Positions 12,479-23,915 of a stretch of DNA of 64,000 bases are shown in pieces. The position numbers and the translations under genes are program-made. The stretch's first letter is position 1. The number at the start of each line of letters is the position of its first letter. The notes beneath the pieces were generated by a model. It saw nothing but the letters and a program-made list of their open reading frames with translations, had not been told where the DNA came from and did not search any database. This stretch comes from Benincasa hispida (taxonomy: Eukaryota > Streptophyta > Magnoliopsida > Cucurbitales > Cucurbitaceae): assembly GCF_009727055.1 (NCBI RefSeq), contig NC_052354.1, positions 51,819,143 to 51,883,142 of the forward strand, in the 5' to 3' direction.

Positions 12479-12642
12479 ACAATATAAACAAAAAGAGGCG
12501 TTCTAAACATGGCTACATTCTACAATCCCTAATTCCACAATCATATTCAAAATTTCAAAAACAATCTAAACAAAAAGAGGCGTTCTAAGCAAAGCCGCAT
12601 TCTACAATTCCTAATTCTATAATCAGATTTGAAATTTCAGAA
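12479..12642. repeat. 82-bp tandem duplication
   Basis: Two adjacent copies (12479-12560 and 12561-12642) share 'aaacaaaaagaggcgttct', 'cattctacaat' and 'cctaattc' at a constant offset of 82 bases. They differ at scattered sites, so the duplication is not recent. A weaker upstream match at about 12451-12478 may be part of a third copy. Confidence 0.8.
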
Positions 12643-14378
12643 CTCAAACAAAGGCATAGAGTAAAAAGAGAGAGTACCTCAAAGATCCTATTGAAGAAAT
12701 GGAGAGTGAGAGTACATTTAAATAAAAGAATCCTCTCATCACCGCTTGAAAAGAATCAAAACGACATTGCTGTCACACCTCGTCCCAGACTACCATCTGA
12801 GCCTAGGAAAGGACATGACTGCAGCAGTTATCAACCCTTTTGCTGACACTTACTGCCTAATAACTCTTGCGGAAATAACTCTGATACCCAAGTATAAACT
12901 TATACACAACGGATGCCTCTTAGGCCAAAAATTTATTAATTCAAAAGCACAACATATTTAAAGTAATTACAAAACTAGTTTCGCAAGTCCCAATGCCCAA
13001 AACCTTGGTCCCTATATGAACAACTATAACATGTGTACAATATTTATAGTAACCACCTAGCAAACAGGTTACAATATCTTTGTCCTTTAGTGGCAGAGCA
13101 GATGCAAAGCTATCTCCTGAGGATTTGATTGCTACTTAGAGGAAAGGAAAATATTTGAAAACGGGGTGAGCTTGCTAGCCCAGTGAGTGACTTAAGAAAG
13201 ATAACTGATTCTCATGCAAAAGTCTAGGTAAAGAGATTAAACTGAAATATAAACTTCTACAGTAACCTTATACTGCAGTACAAACATTTTCCAAGCATAA
13301 AACATGTAAAGCAGTTTTTTTATTAGAAAACATTAACACTGTTTCTTAGTTGAGAATAACCCCGCTGTGGTTAAATCCCAATACCAACTTCTAGTCAAGA
13401 GGGAACCCTTTTGCTCAATCTCTGACTTTAACTACCTACGTGCACATGGACATACTAGTACCTTCATATCTTAGTTACTTCTGCTCAGATACCTTCTTTA
13501 AACTTATCCTTCAGTATCGTGCTGTTCGGATACCTTCTCAAATATCCTTCGGTATGGTGTTTCAAGTAAAACTAGTCATAAACGACTCTCTCTTTAAAGC
13601 ATGTAAAGTATAACGCATATAAAACATGTCTTTAAAGATACTAACGCATGCTGGGTGTATTTAACACACATAAATAGCTTTTCAATAAACTTTTCATACA
13701 TGGCATGCGTTTAAAACATAACTCATGGTTTACTTGGAAACTACTTTATAAAACAAGCTGGCATGAGAATAATCTTTCTTTAAAACATGGTTTCTTTAAA
13801 ACATTGTAAATATTTTAGTCATCACCTTGTCATCTAGGAACTTTTCACTCTAGAAATTCTTTGTTTACCTCGGGCTCCCTTTTGAACTCCTAAAATCCAG
13901 ATTCAATTTAAAGCTCAGATTACTCATAGTTATAAGCCTTATTTTGAGATACTTCTTTCTATAAACATGTTCTAAATATCTCAGGAAACTTACCCTAAAA
14001 TCTGAGCTTAGAACTCCTCGTGGTTTGGCCGGAATCTTCAAATCTTCAAGATTGGCTCAAGCTTACCTGACAGCTTGACCCTTTTGTCTTTTTATCAGTT
14101 TCCAGCCCGATCCCTTAGAGCTTCTTCTTCAGCAGCCCTAGCCTGAAAACTAAACTCGCGGAGCTTTCAGGTGGCTTTGAAATCACTCCAAACGCACGAG
14201 TATACTGGGAGAACTCTTTGTCCCAAGTTGATGTTGTTTCCAGACTTTACTGTCTACTGCATCTCCCCTTTAAGCTTTATGATCAACGCATAAATTTGCT
14301 ATCAATGCAAAGTTTAATCAGCTTTCCCACTCTTCTTAATTTCTTTTGAATTGTGATATGAAAAAATTCCTTGGCCCT

Positions 14379-14389
14379 ATTTATAGGCG
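14379..14389 (-). promoter_or_regulatory. LTR promoter TATA box
   Basis: Minus-strand CTATAAATAGG, a near-ideal plant TATA word, sits inside the LTR in the sense orientation of the element and is expected to start the genomic RNA. Confidence 0.6.
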
Positions 14390-14639
14390 TTCAAAAACTT
14401 TCCAAGGTCGACACTTCTTACTTGGCCGCATGTCCAAGTGTTTCTTCCTCACACTATCAACGCAACCTTCTATCAATGCAATCTAAGGTGTCTTCTTCAT
14501 CCTTAGCCAGCACAAAATGCTTAATTTTGCATGTCTTCTTATGCAACCACCTCATTTGCTTAAGGCTTAAGATTTCTTCCCAACAAGACACATGTCCAGG
14601 TGACGACCTTGCATGTGTCTAATCAACCTCATATGCGTT

Positions 14640-15240
14640 AACCACAAATGCGCCCATCCAATTTCCGCAACCTACCTATGTCTGGACACCATCAACCAGT
14701 GCATGCGTCCATTTACTCTTACCTTGTGCATCTAATCGACCCAACTTAGTCACAAATGCTAGATGCTTGCAAGCTCATCTTTGGCCGCATATGCATGGCT
14801 TACCTTTGCTCTATGTACTCAACTAGGATAATGACCAACACTCCTTCAACGCATACTACTAGTTTGTTCTATACGCCCATAAACCCTTAGACGTTCTACG
14901 CATAGCACATGTCCAGCGCATAGCACATCACCAACGCATAGTGTAGCACTATCACATCCATCGCGGTATACCATCGCATAACACTGTCGCGTCCAACACC
15001 ATATGCGTCCCTCGCTGCATGCCATCCATCGACGCATGCCTCGCACCGCATCAACGCATGCCCTCGCCTCACCGCATGCCCTCGCATCACTGCATGCCCT
15101 TGCATCGCATGCCCTCGCATCATCACAAACTACCAACGCATTTCCTTCAGCCGCATGCCTTTGGCTGCTTACCATCGTATCCATAGTGTCCAATGTCCAG
15201 CGCCCTTGGATGCGTTGTTCTAACCTCTAATACACTCGGG
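14640..15240. repeat. CGCAT-rich degenerate array inside the LTR
   Basis: The words 'cgcat' and 'gcatg' recur dozens of times; at 15050-15125 they form a short array of 'gcatgccctcgcatca'-like units. Translated frames over it (Ala/Cys/His repeats on either strand) are repeat artefacts. Such CpG-bearing arrays inside an LTR could attract methylation or bind a factor; that is inference. Confidence 0.75.
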
Positions 15241-15544
15241 TACCGCATGCATTGTTCTTGGCCACACTTTGGCTTCCTTCAATGCATCAAATAACCTCTA
15301 AATGATAAAGGCCAATGCATGGACAACACTTAGTCAATTTTCTTGCTTTCAATGCATGGGTTATACTTGGCTAATTTTCCAAGTTTTTCTCTAAAAGTCA
15401 AGTTTTCAAATTCACACTTTTCTTCTAATTTTCCATCCTTTTCTCTACAATTACACATTAGTTTCCACATCAACCTACTCACCACACTGGTCTCATTAGG
15501 GAACATACTCGAGTAGAGAAATTAGGGTCCAGGGTTCACATTTA

Positions 15545-15556
15545 CCTTCCCCTTAT
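15545..15556 (-). promoter_or_regulatory. Polypurine tract of the gypsy element
   Basis: On the minus strand this reads ataaggggaagg, directly ahead of the 3' LTR. It would prime plus-strand DNA synthesis in the element's life cycle. It follows the usual 'cgaggacgaaattt' words at 15565-15580. Confidence 0.7.
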
Positions 15557-15599
15557 GAAAATTTCGTCCTCGAAATTTCGTTACAAGTCTGTCAATTAA

Positions 15600-16023
15600 A
15601 CAACTGCGGATACTTGTTTCTTATTTGCTCTTTAGCTTTCCATGTTGCTTCTTCTATGCTAGGTTTCACCATAGTACCTTTATCAATGGGATTGCCTTAT
15701 TCCTTAAGACTTGTTCTTTTCTGTCAAGAATCTCCACTGGTTCTTCTTCATAAGACAAATTCTCTTTCAACTATACTGGTTGCTCAGGCAACACATGGGT
15801 AGGATCTGACACATACTTTCTAAAGCATTGCTACATGAAACACATCATGGATACGAGATAATTCTAGAGGTAAATCCAATATATATGCCATTGGGCCAAC
15901 TCTTTCTATTATCTCATAAGGTCCAATATACCTTGGGCTTAATTTCCTTTTCCTACCAAACCTGAATATTCCTTTCCATGGAGATAACTTAAGAAATACT
16001 TTATCACCAACTTCAAATTCCAA
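15600..16023 (-). pseudogene. Integrase C-terminus and chromodomain remnant
   Basis: The part at 15820-16023 reads LSPRYIGPYEIIERVGPMAY then LSRIHDVFHVAML, the GPY/F-type integrase end. Beyond it, on the minus strand, a chromodomain follows (ENLSYEEEPVEILDRKEQ, IPLIKVLW, EEATWK); it has no ATG of its own. A stop lies near 15770 and a one-base frame change near 15650. Chromodomains in these elements bind modified histone H3 and steer integration to heterochromatin; here the copy cannot be made. Confidence 0.8.
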
Positions 16024-16323
16024 TTCTCTTCTCCGCTTATCGGTATAACTCTTTAACCTGTCTCGAGCCGTCTTAAGATTATCTCTTATAATCTTAACAC
16101 TGTATGATGTCTGTTGAACAAGTTCTAGACCTAGTAATTTCCTTTCACCGGCTTCATTCCAACATATCGGAGTTCTTCATGGTCTTCCGTATAGTGCCTC
16201 ATATGGTGCAATTTCAATACTCGAATGGTAACTGTTGTTATACGCAAATTTGATCAACGACAGATGCGTATCCCAACTGTCATTGAACTGCAATACACAT
16301 GCTCTCAGCATGTCCTCTAATGT

Positions 16324-17225
16324 CTAGATTGTCCGCTCAGACTGACCATTCGTCCGTGGATGAAAAGCTGTACTGAAATATAACGTGGTACCCATAGCTT
16401 TCTGTAAGCTAGGCCAAAACTTCGATGTAAACCTGGAATCTCGATCTGATACAATTGAAACTGAAGCCCTAAAGTGACTCATAATTCGATCAACATATAG
16501 CTTAGCTAATTGGTCTAGGGTAAAAGTAACTTTAACAGGTAAAAACTTAGTTGTTTTTGTCAATCTATCTACAATTACCCATACACCATCATAGCTCGTT
16601 GGTGTCCTAGGTAACCCAACAGGAAATCCATCATAACATGTTCCCATTTCCACTCTGGTACTGGGAGTGGATTAAGTAATCCTGCTCGCCTCTATCTTTC
16701 TGGCTTAACTTGTTGACATATTAGACACCTGTCAACATACTCTGCTATTTCTCTTTTCATACTAGGCCACCAGTACGATGTCTTTAATGTTCTGTACATC
16801 TTCGTACTGCTTGAATGCATAGCATAAGCCGAACTATGTGCCTCTTCTAGAATAGCTTGTTTAAGTGCTAAGTTATTAGGTACGCATACCTTACCTTCTT
16901 TTAACAGCACTTTTTCTGTTCTTAATTGGTAGTCCGTCCTTAATTCTTTACCTACTTCTTTAGCTAACTTCTGAAGATCGGAATCCTTTAACTGTTCACG
17001 TAGAATATCTTCTACGAGAGTAAGACGTACTTGAATTGAAGCTAGTAAACCTCCTATTTGACCAACTGATAATGCTGCTTTAGCATTATACAACTCATGT
17101 ATCAGTTCACCTTTCACTGAATAGATACTAGCTCTAGTTGATCTGGTGTTTCGACTTAGAGCATCAGCTACCACATTTGCTTTACCTGGGTGGTAATCAA
17201 TTGTACAGTCATAATCTTTGATCAA
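16324..17225 (-). pseudogene. Gypsy integrase core remnant
   Basis: The part at 16692-17225 begins with the end of RNase H (DYHPGKANVVADALSR) and then the zinc-binding HHCC region (H-SS.. with YWWPSMKREIAEYVDRCLIC). The DDE core follows at 16324-16653: VWVIVDRLTKTTKFLPV, IVSDRDSRFTSKFW and HPRTNGQSERTI supply catalytic Asp and Glu positions. A break lies between 16653 and 16692 and another after 16324. Integrase joins the cDNA ends to the genome; the reading is interrupted and inactive. Confidence 0.85.
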
Positions 17226-17240
17226 CTCGATCCATCTTTT

Positions 17241-18483
17241 CTATCTCAAGTTTAGCTCTTTCTGATCAAAGATATACTTCAGACTTTTATGATCAGTAAA
17301 TATATGACAATGCTCACCAAACAGGTAATGTCTCCACAACTTTAGAGCCAACACAACTGCTGCTAATTCTAAATCGTGCGTAGAGTAGTTACATTCATGC
17401 TTCTTTAACTGACGAGAAGCATAGACTACTGCCTTTCCTTCCTGCATCAGCACACATCCTAACCCTTGTCGGGATGCATCATAATAGACCTCAAACTCTT
17501 TACCCAGTGTAGGTAAAGTTAATACTGGTGCTGACATTAGCCTATGTTTCAACACTTGAAAACTGTGCTCGCATTCTGGCGACCACTCAATCTTCGCATC
17601 TTTTCTGGTCAAGTTTGTCAATGGCAGAGCTATCTTAGAAAAACCTTCCACGAATCTCTTGTAATACCCTACTAAACCCAGAAAACTGCGTACTTCTGTT
17701 ATGTTCATGGGTCGTTCCCAGTTGACTATTGCTTCTATCTTTTAGGAATCTACCCTAACTCCGTCAGCTGAAACTATATGCCCAAGGAATACAACTTGGT
17801 TTAACCAAAAATCACACTTACTAAACCTGGTATATAACTTCTTTTCCCTTAGCATTTGCAGCACCATCTTCAGATGTTCTTTGTGCTTCTCTGTACTACT
17901 AGAATATACTAGTATATCATCTATGAAAACTATCACAAATTGATCTAGATTAAGATGAAATATCCTATTCATCAAATCCATAAATACCGCAAGAGCATTC
18001 GTCAATCCAAACGACATTACTAGGAACTCATAGATGTCCATACCTAGTTCTGAATGCAGTCTTTGGAACATCAGTGTCTTTCACCCTCAAATGGTGATAA
18101 CCTGACCTCAAATCTATCTTAAAGAATATTGTGGCTCCCTTTAACTAATCGAAGAGATCATCTATACGAGGCAACGCGTACTTATTCTTAATGGTCACCT
18201 TATTCATCTGTCTATAATCTATACATAATCTAAGAGCACCGTCTTTCTTCTTGACAAACAAGACAGGCGCTCCCCAAGGCGACACACTGGGTCTAATGTA
18301 CCCCTTATCCACAAGTTCCTGTAACTGAACTTTTAACTCCTTCAGTTCTGTTGGTGCCATCCTATATGGTGCCTGGGATATAGATGCAGTACCTGAAATT
18401 AACTCAATAGTAAACTCTATTTCCCTGTCAGGTGGTAAGCCTGGTAACTCTTCAGGGAACACATCTAAGAATTCTTGTACCAC
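17241..18483 (-). pseudogene. Gypsy reverse transcriptase and RNase H remnant
   Basis: RT spans three frames: 18145-18483 ([35 protein letters not shown]), 17742-18071 ([11 protein letters not shown] holding the catalytic Asp pair, [11 protein letters not shown]) and the start of 17241-17708 ([19 protein letters not shown]). RNase H follows in that last frame ([43 protein letters not shown]). Breaks near 18090-18145 and 17710-17742 are single stops or shifts. All core motifs are recognisable, so decay is moderate. Confidence 0.9.
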
Positions 18484-18513
18484 AGATACGTCTTCAGGTC
18501 TCAGCTTCTTATC

Positions 18514-18939
18514 CTATGAAACTGCTACATAGGCTAAATAGGCTTCACATCCTTTACTCAGCAGTTTTCTAGCCTTCACTGCTGATATTAAACTTCCTAG
18601 AAGTATTCTTTTACTTCCTACCAGGGTTATTTCTTTTTTACCTTGTTTCTTAAACACTATTTCTTTCTTAAAACAATCCACAATGGCATAGTATTTACTT
18701 AGGAAATCCATACCTAAGCTAATATCAAACTCTAATAATTCTAACGGAATCAAGTTAACCCATAAACTCTGATTTCCAAGAATTACTTCACAATTTCTGT
18801 AATACTCATGTACAACTAGAGTATCTCCTACAGACGTAGAGATAAACAAATCCTCATTCATACGCTCAAGCACTCTATTTATATGCAATGCACACATGCT
18901 AGATATGAATGAGTGCATAGCACCAGGATCAAATAACAC
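18514..18939 (-). pseudogene. Gypsy aspartic protease remnant
   Basis: A retropepsin-like domain. The active-site triplet is read as D-P-G in VLFDPGAMHSFIS, where the family has D-S/T-G, so the second residue is altered. The flap and second half (LLEFDISLGMDFLSKYYAIVD) are recognisable. It is separated from RT by a stop near 18500. The protease would cut Gag-Pol into mature parts. Confidence 0.8.
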
Positions 18940-19040
18940 ATAAGCGGACTGATTACATAAAGTTATCGTACCAGTTACGACATCTGAGCCTCTTCCACTT
19001 CTTGGTGTGTCACAGCGTATACTCTACCCTGCTGCTGTTG

Positions 19041-20294
19041 TTATTGTTGTTGCTGTTGGGGTCGTCCATCTATCCCTTTCTGCTTAACTGCACCGGATCC
19101 TTCACCTCTGGCTCCGGTCGCTCTAGATTGGTCAACAATCTGGGTAACTCCTCTTTGTTCACCTTGTGCTCCATGACCTAGCTGGGGACAATCTTTCTTG
19201 AAGTGCCCCACTTGTCCGCACTGAAAACACACATTTTTGTTGCCATAACATACTCCTGTATGGTGCTTACCACAGTTTACACATAGTGGTCTCTTTCTTG
19301 TACTAGCTACTGACTCACTACTACGACCTGATACTGATCTACCACTCGGTCCAGCTGTAGGTCTTGACGTCTTTCGAATCGAACCCTGTTGGCTTGTGCC
19401 TCCAAAACTTCTCATATCTGACTGTCCAGAGAATGGGGGAATAAAACTCTTACCTCTCGTTTCTCCAGGCACCCTGAACTATCCCGCACCTGGCTGAAGT
19501 ATATCTTCCCTTGCTACACTCCGCTCAACTCTGATAGCGGTCTCAACTAACTGAGTGAAATTTACCCAATTAGATGTAGAGGTAACGGGTGTACGTATCT
19601 TTCTTCTTAGGCAATTCTCAAATCTTCTGGATCTCTCTTTTTCTTCTGCAATGATCGGAAGGGCATACTGAGATAACTCAGTAAATCTTTGCTCATACTT
19701 AGCAACCGTCATCAATCTCTGAGTTAGCCTAAGAAACTCATCCCTCTTTGCTTCTTTAAAACCACTAGGGTAGTATTTATCCTCAAATACTTGTCTGAAC
19801 TCAGGCTAAGTCATAGTTTCTGAACTACTTCTTCTGGCTTCTATCACTTTCCACCATTTTTCTGCCCTTTTCTGTAGCAAGAATGCCGCTAATCCGACCT
19901 TACGGTCCTCAGGGCATCTCATAATATTAAAACATTTCTCAATTAAGTTCAACCAGACTTTAACATCTACTAGATCTGTGGCTCTATCGAAGGTCATGGC
20001 ACCTAAGGCTTTCAGCCTCTCGACGCCGAATTTCTTCTCTGGATCGATCTGAATCGATCCTACACTCGCCGCCAATCTCTGGGCGATTCTATCAAATACT
20101 CGATCCTCCATCTGGGGATCTACCTTCACCCGTGGTGTACTGAACTCATTTGCAGAAGTCGCTTCCTGCCCTTCTAAGTCTCTAACTCTCTTCCTTTTCA
20201 GATTTGGGTCCTGTCTAGCTTCAGGACCTCCGCTGGTAGGGTCAACATTCCTCTCCTCAGTCTGCCTGCTCAGCTTACCACTTCTCCTCAGCAT
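19041..20294 (-). pseudogene. Gypsy gag with zinc knuckle, interrupted
   Basis: Gag begins at the ATG ending at 20294 (MLRRSGKLSR), 130 bases inside the primer site, and runs through a capsid-like region (KAEKWWK-type segment, LKALGAMTFDRATD) to the CCHC knuckle CFQCGQVGHFKKDC near 19210. It is split into 19806-20294, 19479-19715 and 19041-19472 by stops. The stops near 19805 and 19477 lie where Trp is expected, and that near 19038 lies in a Gln run, all explicable as C-to-T changes on one strand. Confidence 0.85.
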
Positions 20295-20425
20295 CTTTGC
20301 CTAATTATTAAGTACACATGTTAGGGACTTACTTATGGGACACAATCTAATGCATGAACTCTCTCTTTCACCCAAAATCTCATGCTTTACACTCAACCTT
20401 TTCCCAAGTTTTACGTATACCTTTT

Positions 20426-20436
20426 CTTTGATACCA
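20426..20436 (-). promoter_or_regulatory. Primer binding site of the gypsy element
   Basis: Minus strand TGGTATCAAAG, three bases from the LTR end at 20440, close to the complement of initiator Met-tRNA used by many plant LTR elements. It marks where reverse transcription would start. Confidence 0.75.
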
Positions 20437-20439
20437 AGC

Positions 20440-21672
20440 TGTCACATCCCGTCCTAGACTACGCTCTAAGCCTAGGAAAGAACATGACTGCAGTAGTTAT
20501 CAACCATTTTGCTGACACTTACTGCCTAATAACTCTTGCAAATAACTCTGATACCCAAGTATAAACTTATACACAGCGGATGCCTCTTAGGCCAAAAATT
20601 TATTAATTCAAAAACATAACATATTTAAAGTGATTACAAAACTAGTTTTGCAAGTCTCAATGCCCAAAACCTTAGTCCCTATATGAACAACTATAACATG
20701 TGTACAATATTTACAGTACCCACCTAGCAAACGGGTTATAATATCTTTGTTCTTTAGTGGTAGTCCGGCTTGGATCTGTATCTGTCCCCATCCTCAGGAG
20801 GTCTATCCCGTGGTGGTCTGTCCAGTCTAGAGTAGTGATCTCCGTGGGCGAGGCGTGACGCATTTCCAGCTATCTCCTGAGGATTTGATCGCTACCTGGA
20901 GGAAAGGAAAACATTTGAAAACGGGGTGAGCTTGTTAGCCCAGTGAGTGACTTAAGAAAGATAACTGATTCTCATGCAAAAGTCTCAATAAAGAGATTAA
21001 ACTGAAATATAAACTTCTACAGTAACCTTGTACTGCAGTATAAACATTTTCCAAGCATAAAACATATAAAGCTGTTTTTTTATCAGAAAACATTAACACT
21101 ATTTCTTAGTTGAGAATAACCCTGCTGTGGTTAAATCCTAACACCAACTGCTAGTCAAGAGAGAACCCTTCTGCTCAATCTCTGACTTTAACTACCTACG
21201 TGCACGTGGCCATACTAGCACGGTTATACCTTAGGTACTTCTGCTCAGATACCTTCTCTAAACTTTTCCTTCAGTATCGAGCTATTCGGATACCTTCTTA
21301 AATGTCCTTCGGTATCACGTTTCAAGTAAAACTAGTCATAAATGACTTTCTTTTTAAAGCATGTAAAGTATAACATATATAAAACATGTCTTTAAAGATA
21401 CTAATGCATGCTGGGTGTATTTAACACACATAAATAGCTTTTCAGTAAACTTTTCATACATGACATGCGTTTAAAACATAATTCATGGTTTGCTTGGAAA
21501 CTACTTTGTAAAACAAGTTGGCATGAGAATAATCTTTCTTTAAAATATGGTTTCTTTAAAACATTGTAAATATTTTAGTCATCACCTTGTCGTCTAGGAA
21601 CTTTTCACTCTAGAAATTCTTTATTTACCTCAGGCTCCCTTTTGAACCCCTAAAATTCAGATTCAATTTAAA
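20440..21672 (-). repeat. Truncated 5' LTR of the gypsy element
   Basis: Matches the first 1.15 kb of the 3' LTR (12771-13916), including 'gctgacacttactgcctaat' and 'tcaagtaaaactagtcata', and carries an extra 100 bases near 20765-20870. It stops at 21672, where it runs into RT sequence of another copy, so the U3 part and left target site are missing. Confidence 0.85.
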
Positions 21673-22740
21673 ATTGTGCTCGCATTCTAGCGACCACTCA
21701 AACTTCGCATCTTTTCTGGTTAGGTTTGTCAATGGCAGAGCTATCTTAGAAAAGCCCCCCACGAATCTCCTGTAATAACCTACTAAACCCAGAAAACTAC
21801 GTACTTCTGTTACGTTCATGGGTAGTTCCCAGTTGACTATTGCTTCTATCTTTTGGGAATCTACGCTAACTCCGTCAGCTGAAACTATATGCCCAAGGAA
21901 TACGACTTGGTTTAACAAAAAATCACACTTACTAAAATTGGCATATAACTTCTTTTCCCTTAGCATTTGCAACACTATCCTCAGATGTTTTTTGTGCTTC
22001 TCTATACTACTAGAATATACTAGTATATCATCTATGAAAACTATTACAAACTGATCCAGATAAAGATGAAATATCCTATTCATCAAATCCATAAATACCG
22101 CATGAGCATTCGTCAATCCAAACGGCATTACTAGGAACTCATAATGTCCACACCTAGTTCTGAATGCAGTCTTTGGAACATTTGTGTCTTTCACTCTCAA
22201 CTAGTGATAACCTGACCTCAAATCTATCTTAGAGAACACCGTGGCTCCCTTTAACTAATGGAAGAGATCATCTATACGAGGCAATGGGTACTTATTCTAA
22301 TTGGTCACCTTATTCAACTGTCTATAATCTATACATAATCTAAGAGCACCGTCTTTCTTCTTGACAAACAAGACTGACGCTCTTCAAGGCGACACACTAG
22401 GTCTAATGTATCCCTTATCCACAAGTTTCTGTAACTGAACTTTTAACTTCTTCAGTTCTATTGATGTCATCCTATATGGTGCCTGGGATATAGGTGCGGT
22501 ACCTGGAATTAACTCAATAGTAAACTCTATTTTCTTGTCAGGTGGTAAGCCTGGTAACTCTTCAGGGAACACATTTAAGAATTCTTGTACCATAGATACA
22601 TCTTTAGGTCTCAGCTTCTTATCTTGTGAAACTGCTACATAGGCTAAATAGGCTTCACATTCTTTACTCAGCAGCTTCCTCGCCTTCACTGTTGATATTA
22701 ATCTTCCTGGAAGTATTCTTTTACTTCCTACCAGAGTTAT
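21673..22740 (-). mobile_element. Second gypsy copy: protease/RT fragment fused to the LTR
   Basis: The same family as the 12771 element. 22384-22689 is the protease-RT linker (RT start [17 protein letters not shown]), and 21625-22200 carries RT with [12 protein letters not shown] and [17 protein letters not shown]. At 21672 the reading leaves RNase H (ECEHNF) and continues into antisense LTR sequence, making a chimeric tail [11 protein letters not shown]. The counterpart point in the first copy is near 17564. The left edge ends abruptly at 22740 against a copia LTR. This is best explained by a deletion or template switch joining RT directly to an LTR. Confidence 0.8.
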
Positions 22741-23372
22741 TTGGAGAGAGACTAAATGATTTGAAGTGACACTACACGATAGTTCACTCGGCTGGTTGTC
22801 TTCTAAACGACCGCGGGGATTTTGCTATACGATAGCTTGTCATCTTCTAAACGATTGAGCATTTGTCTATACAATAGACACTTCTCATCTCCCACTTGCT
22901 CAATCGTCTATACGATTTCATTCCTCCAGTCTTTTCTTCTAACCAAGTCCACATAGAGCCCACACTTCTGGATTCTCATACCGAGAATACCAAGGTAGCC
23001 ATTGTGGTGGTGTCTTACTCAACTCGACTAAAGTCAAAGTTTTGAAGGTTGTTCGTTGGGTTCGTGATCTTGGAATGGTTGTGTTCATGGTTGCTATTGA
23101 TTGTGTTGTGTTGCGGTCTTTGTATTCGAGCGTTCGTGTGTTTCTATGTGGAAGACTGAACGAGCGTTCGTGATCGAGGGAGTTTGAAGATGAGTCTTAA
23201 AAGGTATGATGTTCTATCCTTTGATCTTATTGTAAAACATGCTTTAATTTTGTATTGTGCATGCCCAGTTAAATTTCGTTTCTGGACTGTAATTGTTATT
23301 GTTCAATTTCGAATATAATTTGGAACGATCATTCCATTGCTCATGGAAATCCTCATGTCTGATTTCATTCTA
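22741..23372 (+). repeat. 3' part of an E-type copia LTR
   Basis: Follows the 3' third of the LTR at 54578-56668: 'catctcccacttgctcaatc', 'gagaataccaaggta', 'gaacgatc...ccattgctcatgg' and the final 'catgtctgatttc'. The 5' two thirds are missing at the junction with the gypsy fragment. It carries several 'acgat' words as in E. No internal region follows. Confidence 0.75.
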
Positions 23373-23915
23373 AAAAACGGTGGGAAACCTGATGCATGAA
23401 AGATCGAACTTGAAGAGAGAAACTTCGTGGGATATGGCTGCATCTCATGGACCTAAAATTTTTTTCATTAACTCACCTACAAAATTGATGGACAAAAAGG
23501 AAAGGAGATATGGGGAGAGATAGAGAGAGGGAGGAGATGTGAGAGGGAACGATGGAATAAAAAAACAAGGGTTTGGAAATGTTTTTATTTTCCCTATTCT
23601 ACTTGATAATTATGGAAGGAGAGAAACAAAATTTGAGAGGAAAAAAAAAACTCTAAAACCTAAGAATTATTATTATTTTTTTAAAAAAATCAAATTTCTC
23701 AACATTTAAGAAATTTAACTTAAATGCCCCCAATGTTAAAACCATTAAATATATTATCAATTTTAACCAAAGGGAATGAGTTTTCGTTTTAGAATTAGGC
23801 AACTTTTCAAATCTGAACTCCAATGATATGAATCAAATTTATTTTAAAAAATCTATCTTCTCAACATTTAAGAAATTTAACATAAATGCCCCATATGTTA
23901 AAACCATTAAATATA

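Larger units (their letters stand above)
7778..12770. other. AT-rich spacer, no gene seen
   Basis: Mostly very AT-rich with A and T runs. I see no protein-like frame. Weak matches to a SINE B-box (reversed, near 8455 and 9885) occur. A cluster of short TGTCA/TGACA words at about 11270-11450 and an imperfect hairpin at 11214-11247 may be the edge of an unclassified DNA transposon, and an 82-bp tandem duplication lies at 12479-12642. The right end is cut by the gypsy LTR at 12771. Confidence 0.6.
12771..15540 (-). repeat. 3' LTR of the chromodomain gypsy
   Basis: Bounded by TGTCACAC at 12771 and GGTTCACA at 15540, so on the minus strand it runs TGTGAACC...TGTGACA. The polypurine tract abuts it at 15545. 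The first 1.15 kb matches 20440-21672 closely, apart from about 100 bases near 20765-20870 missing from this copy. A minus-strand TATA word lies at 14379-14389. Length about 2.77 kb, long but usual for this clade. Confidence 0.85.
12771..21672 (-). mobile_element. Chromodomain Ty3/gypsy retrotransposon (Tekay/Del-like)
   Basis: A minus-strand LTR retrotransposon read from high to low coordinates: 5' LTR (only its 3' 1.2 kb left, 20440-21672), primer site, gag, zinc knuckle, protease, RT, RNase H, integrase, chromodomain, polypurine tract and full 3' LTR (12771-15540). The order PR-RT-RH-IN makes it gypsy; the GPY/F-type integrase end followed by a chromodomain places it among chromoviruses, most like Tekay/Del. 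The polyprotein is cut by many stops, several where Trp (TGG) or Gln (CAA) is expected, so it is dead. The upstream flank at 12766-12770 is 'attgc'; the other end is lost in a fusion at 21672, so no target duplication can be checked. Confidence 0.9.

Noticed and set aside
14846..15230. Overlapping 75-115 codon frames on both strands with Cys/Ala/His-rich repeats
   Set aside because: They are translations of the CGCAT-rich array inside the gypsy LTR.
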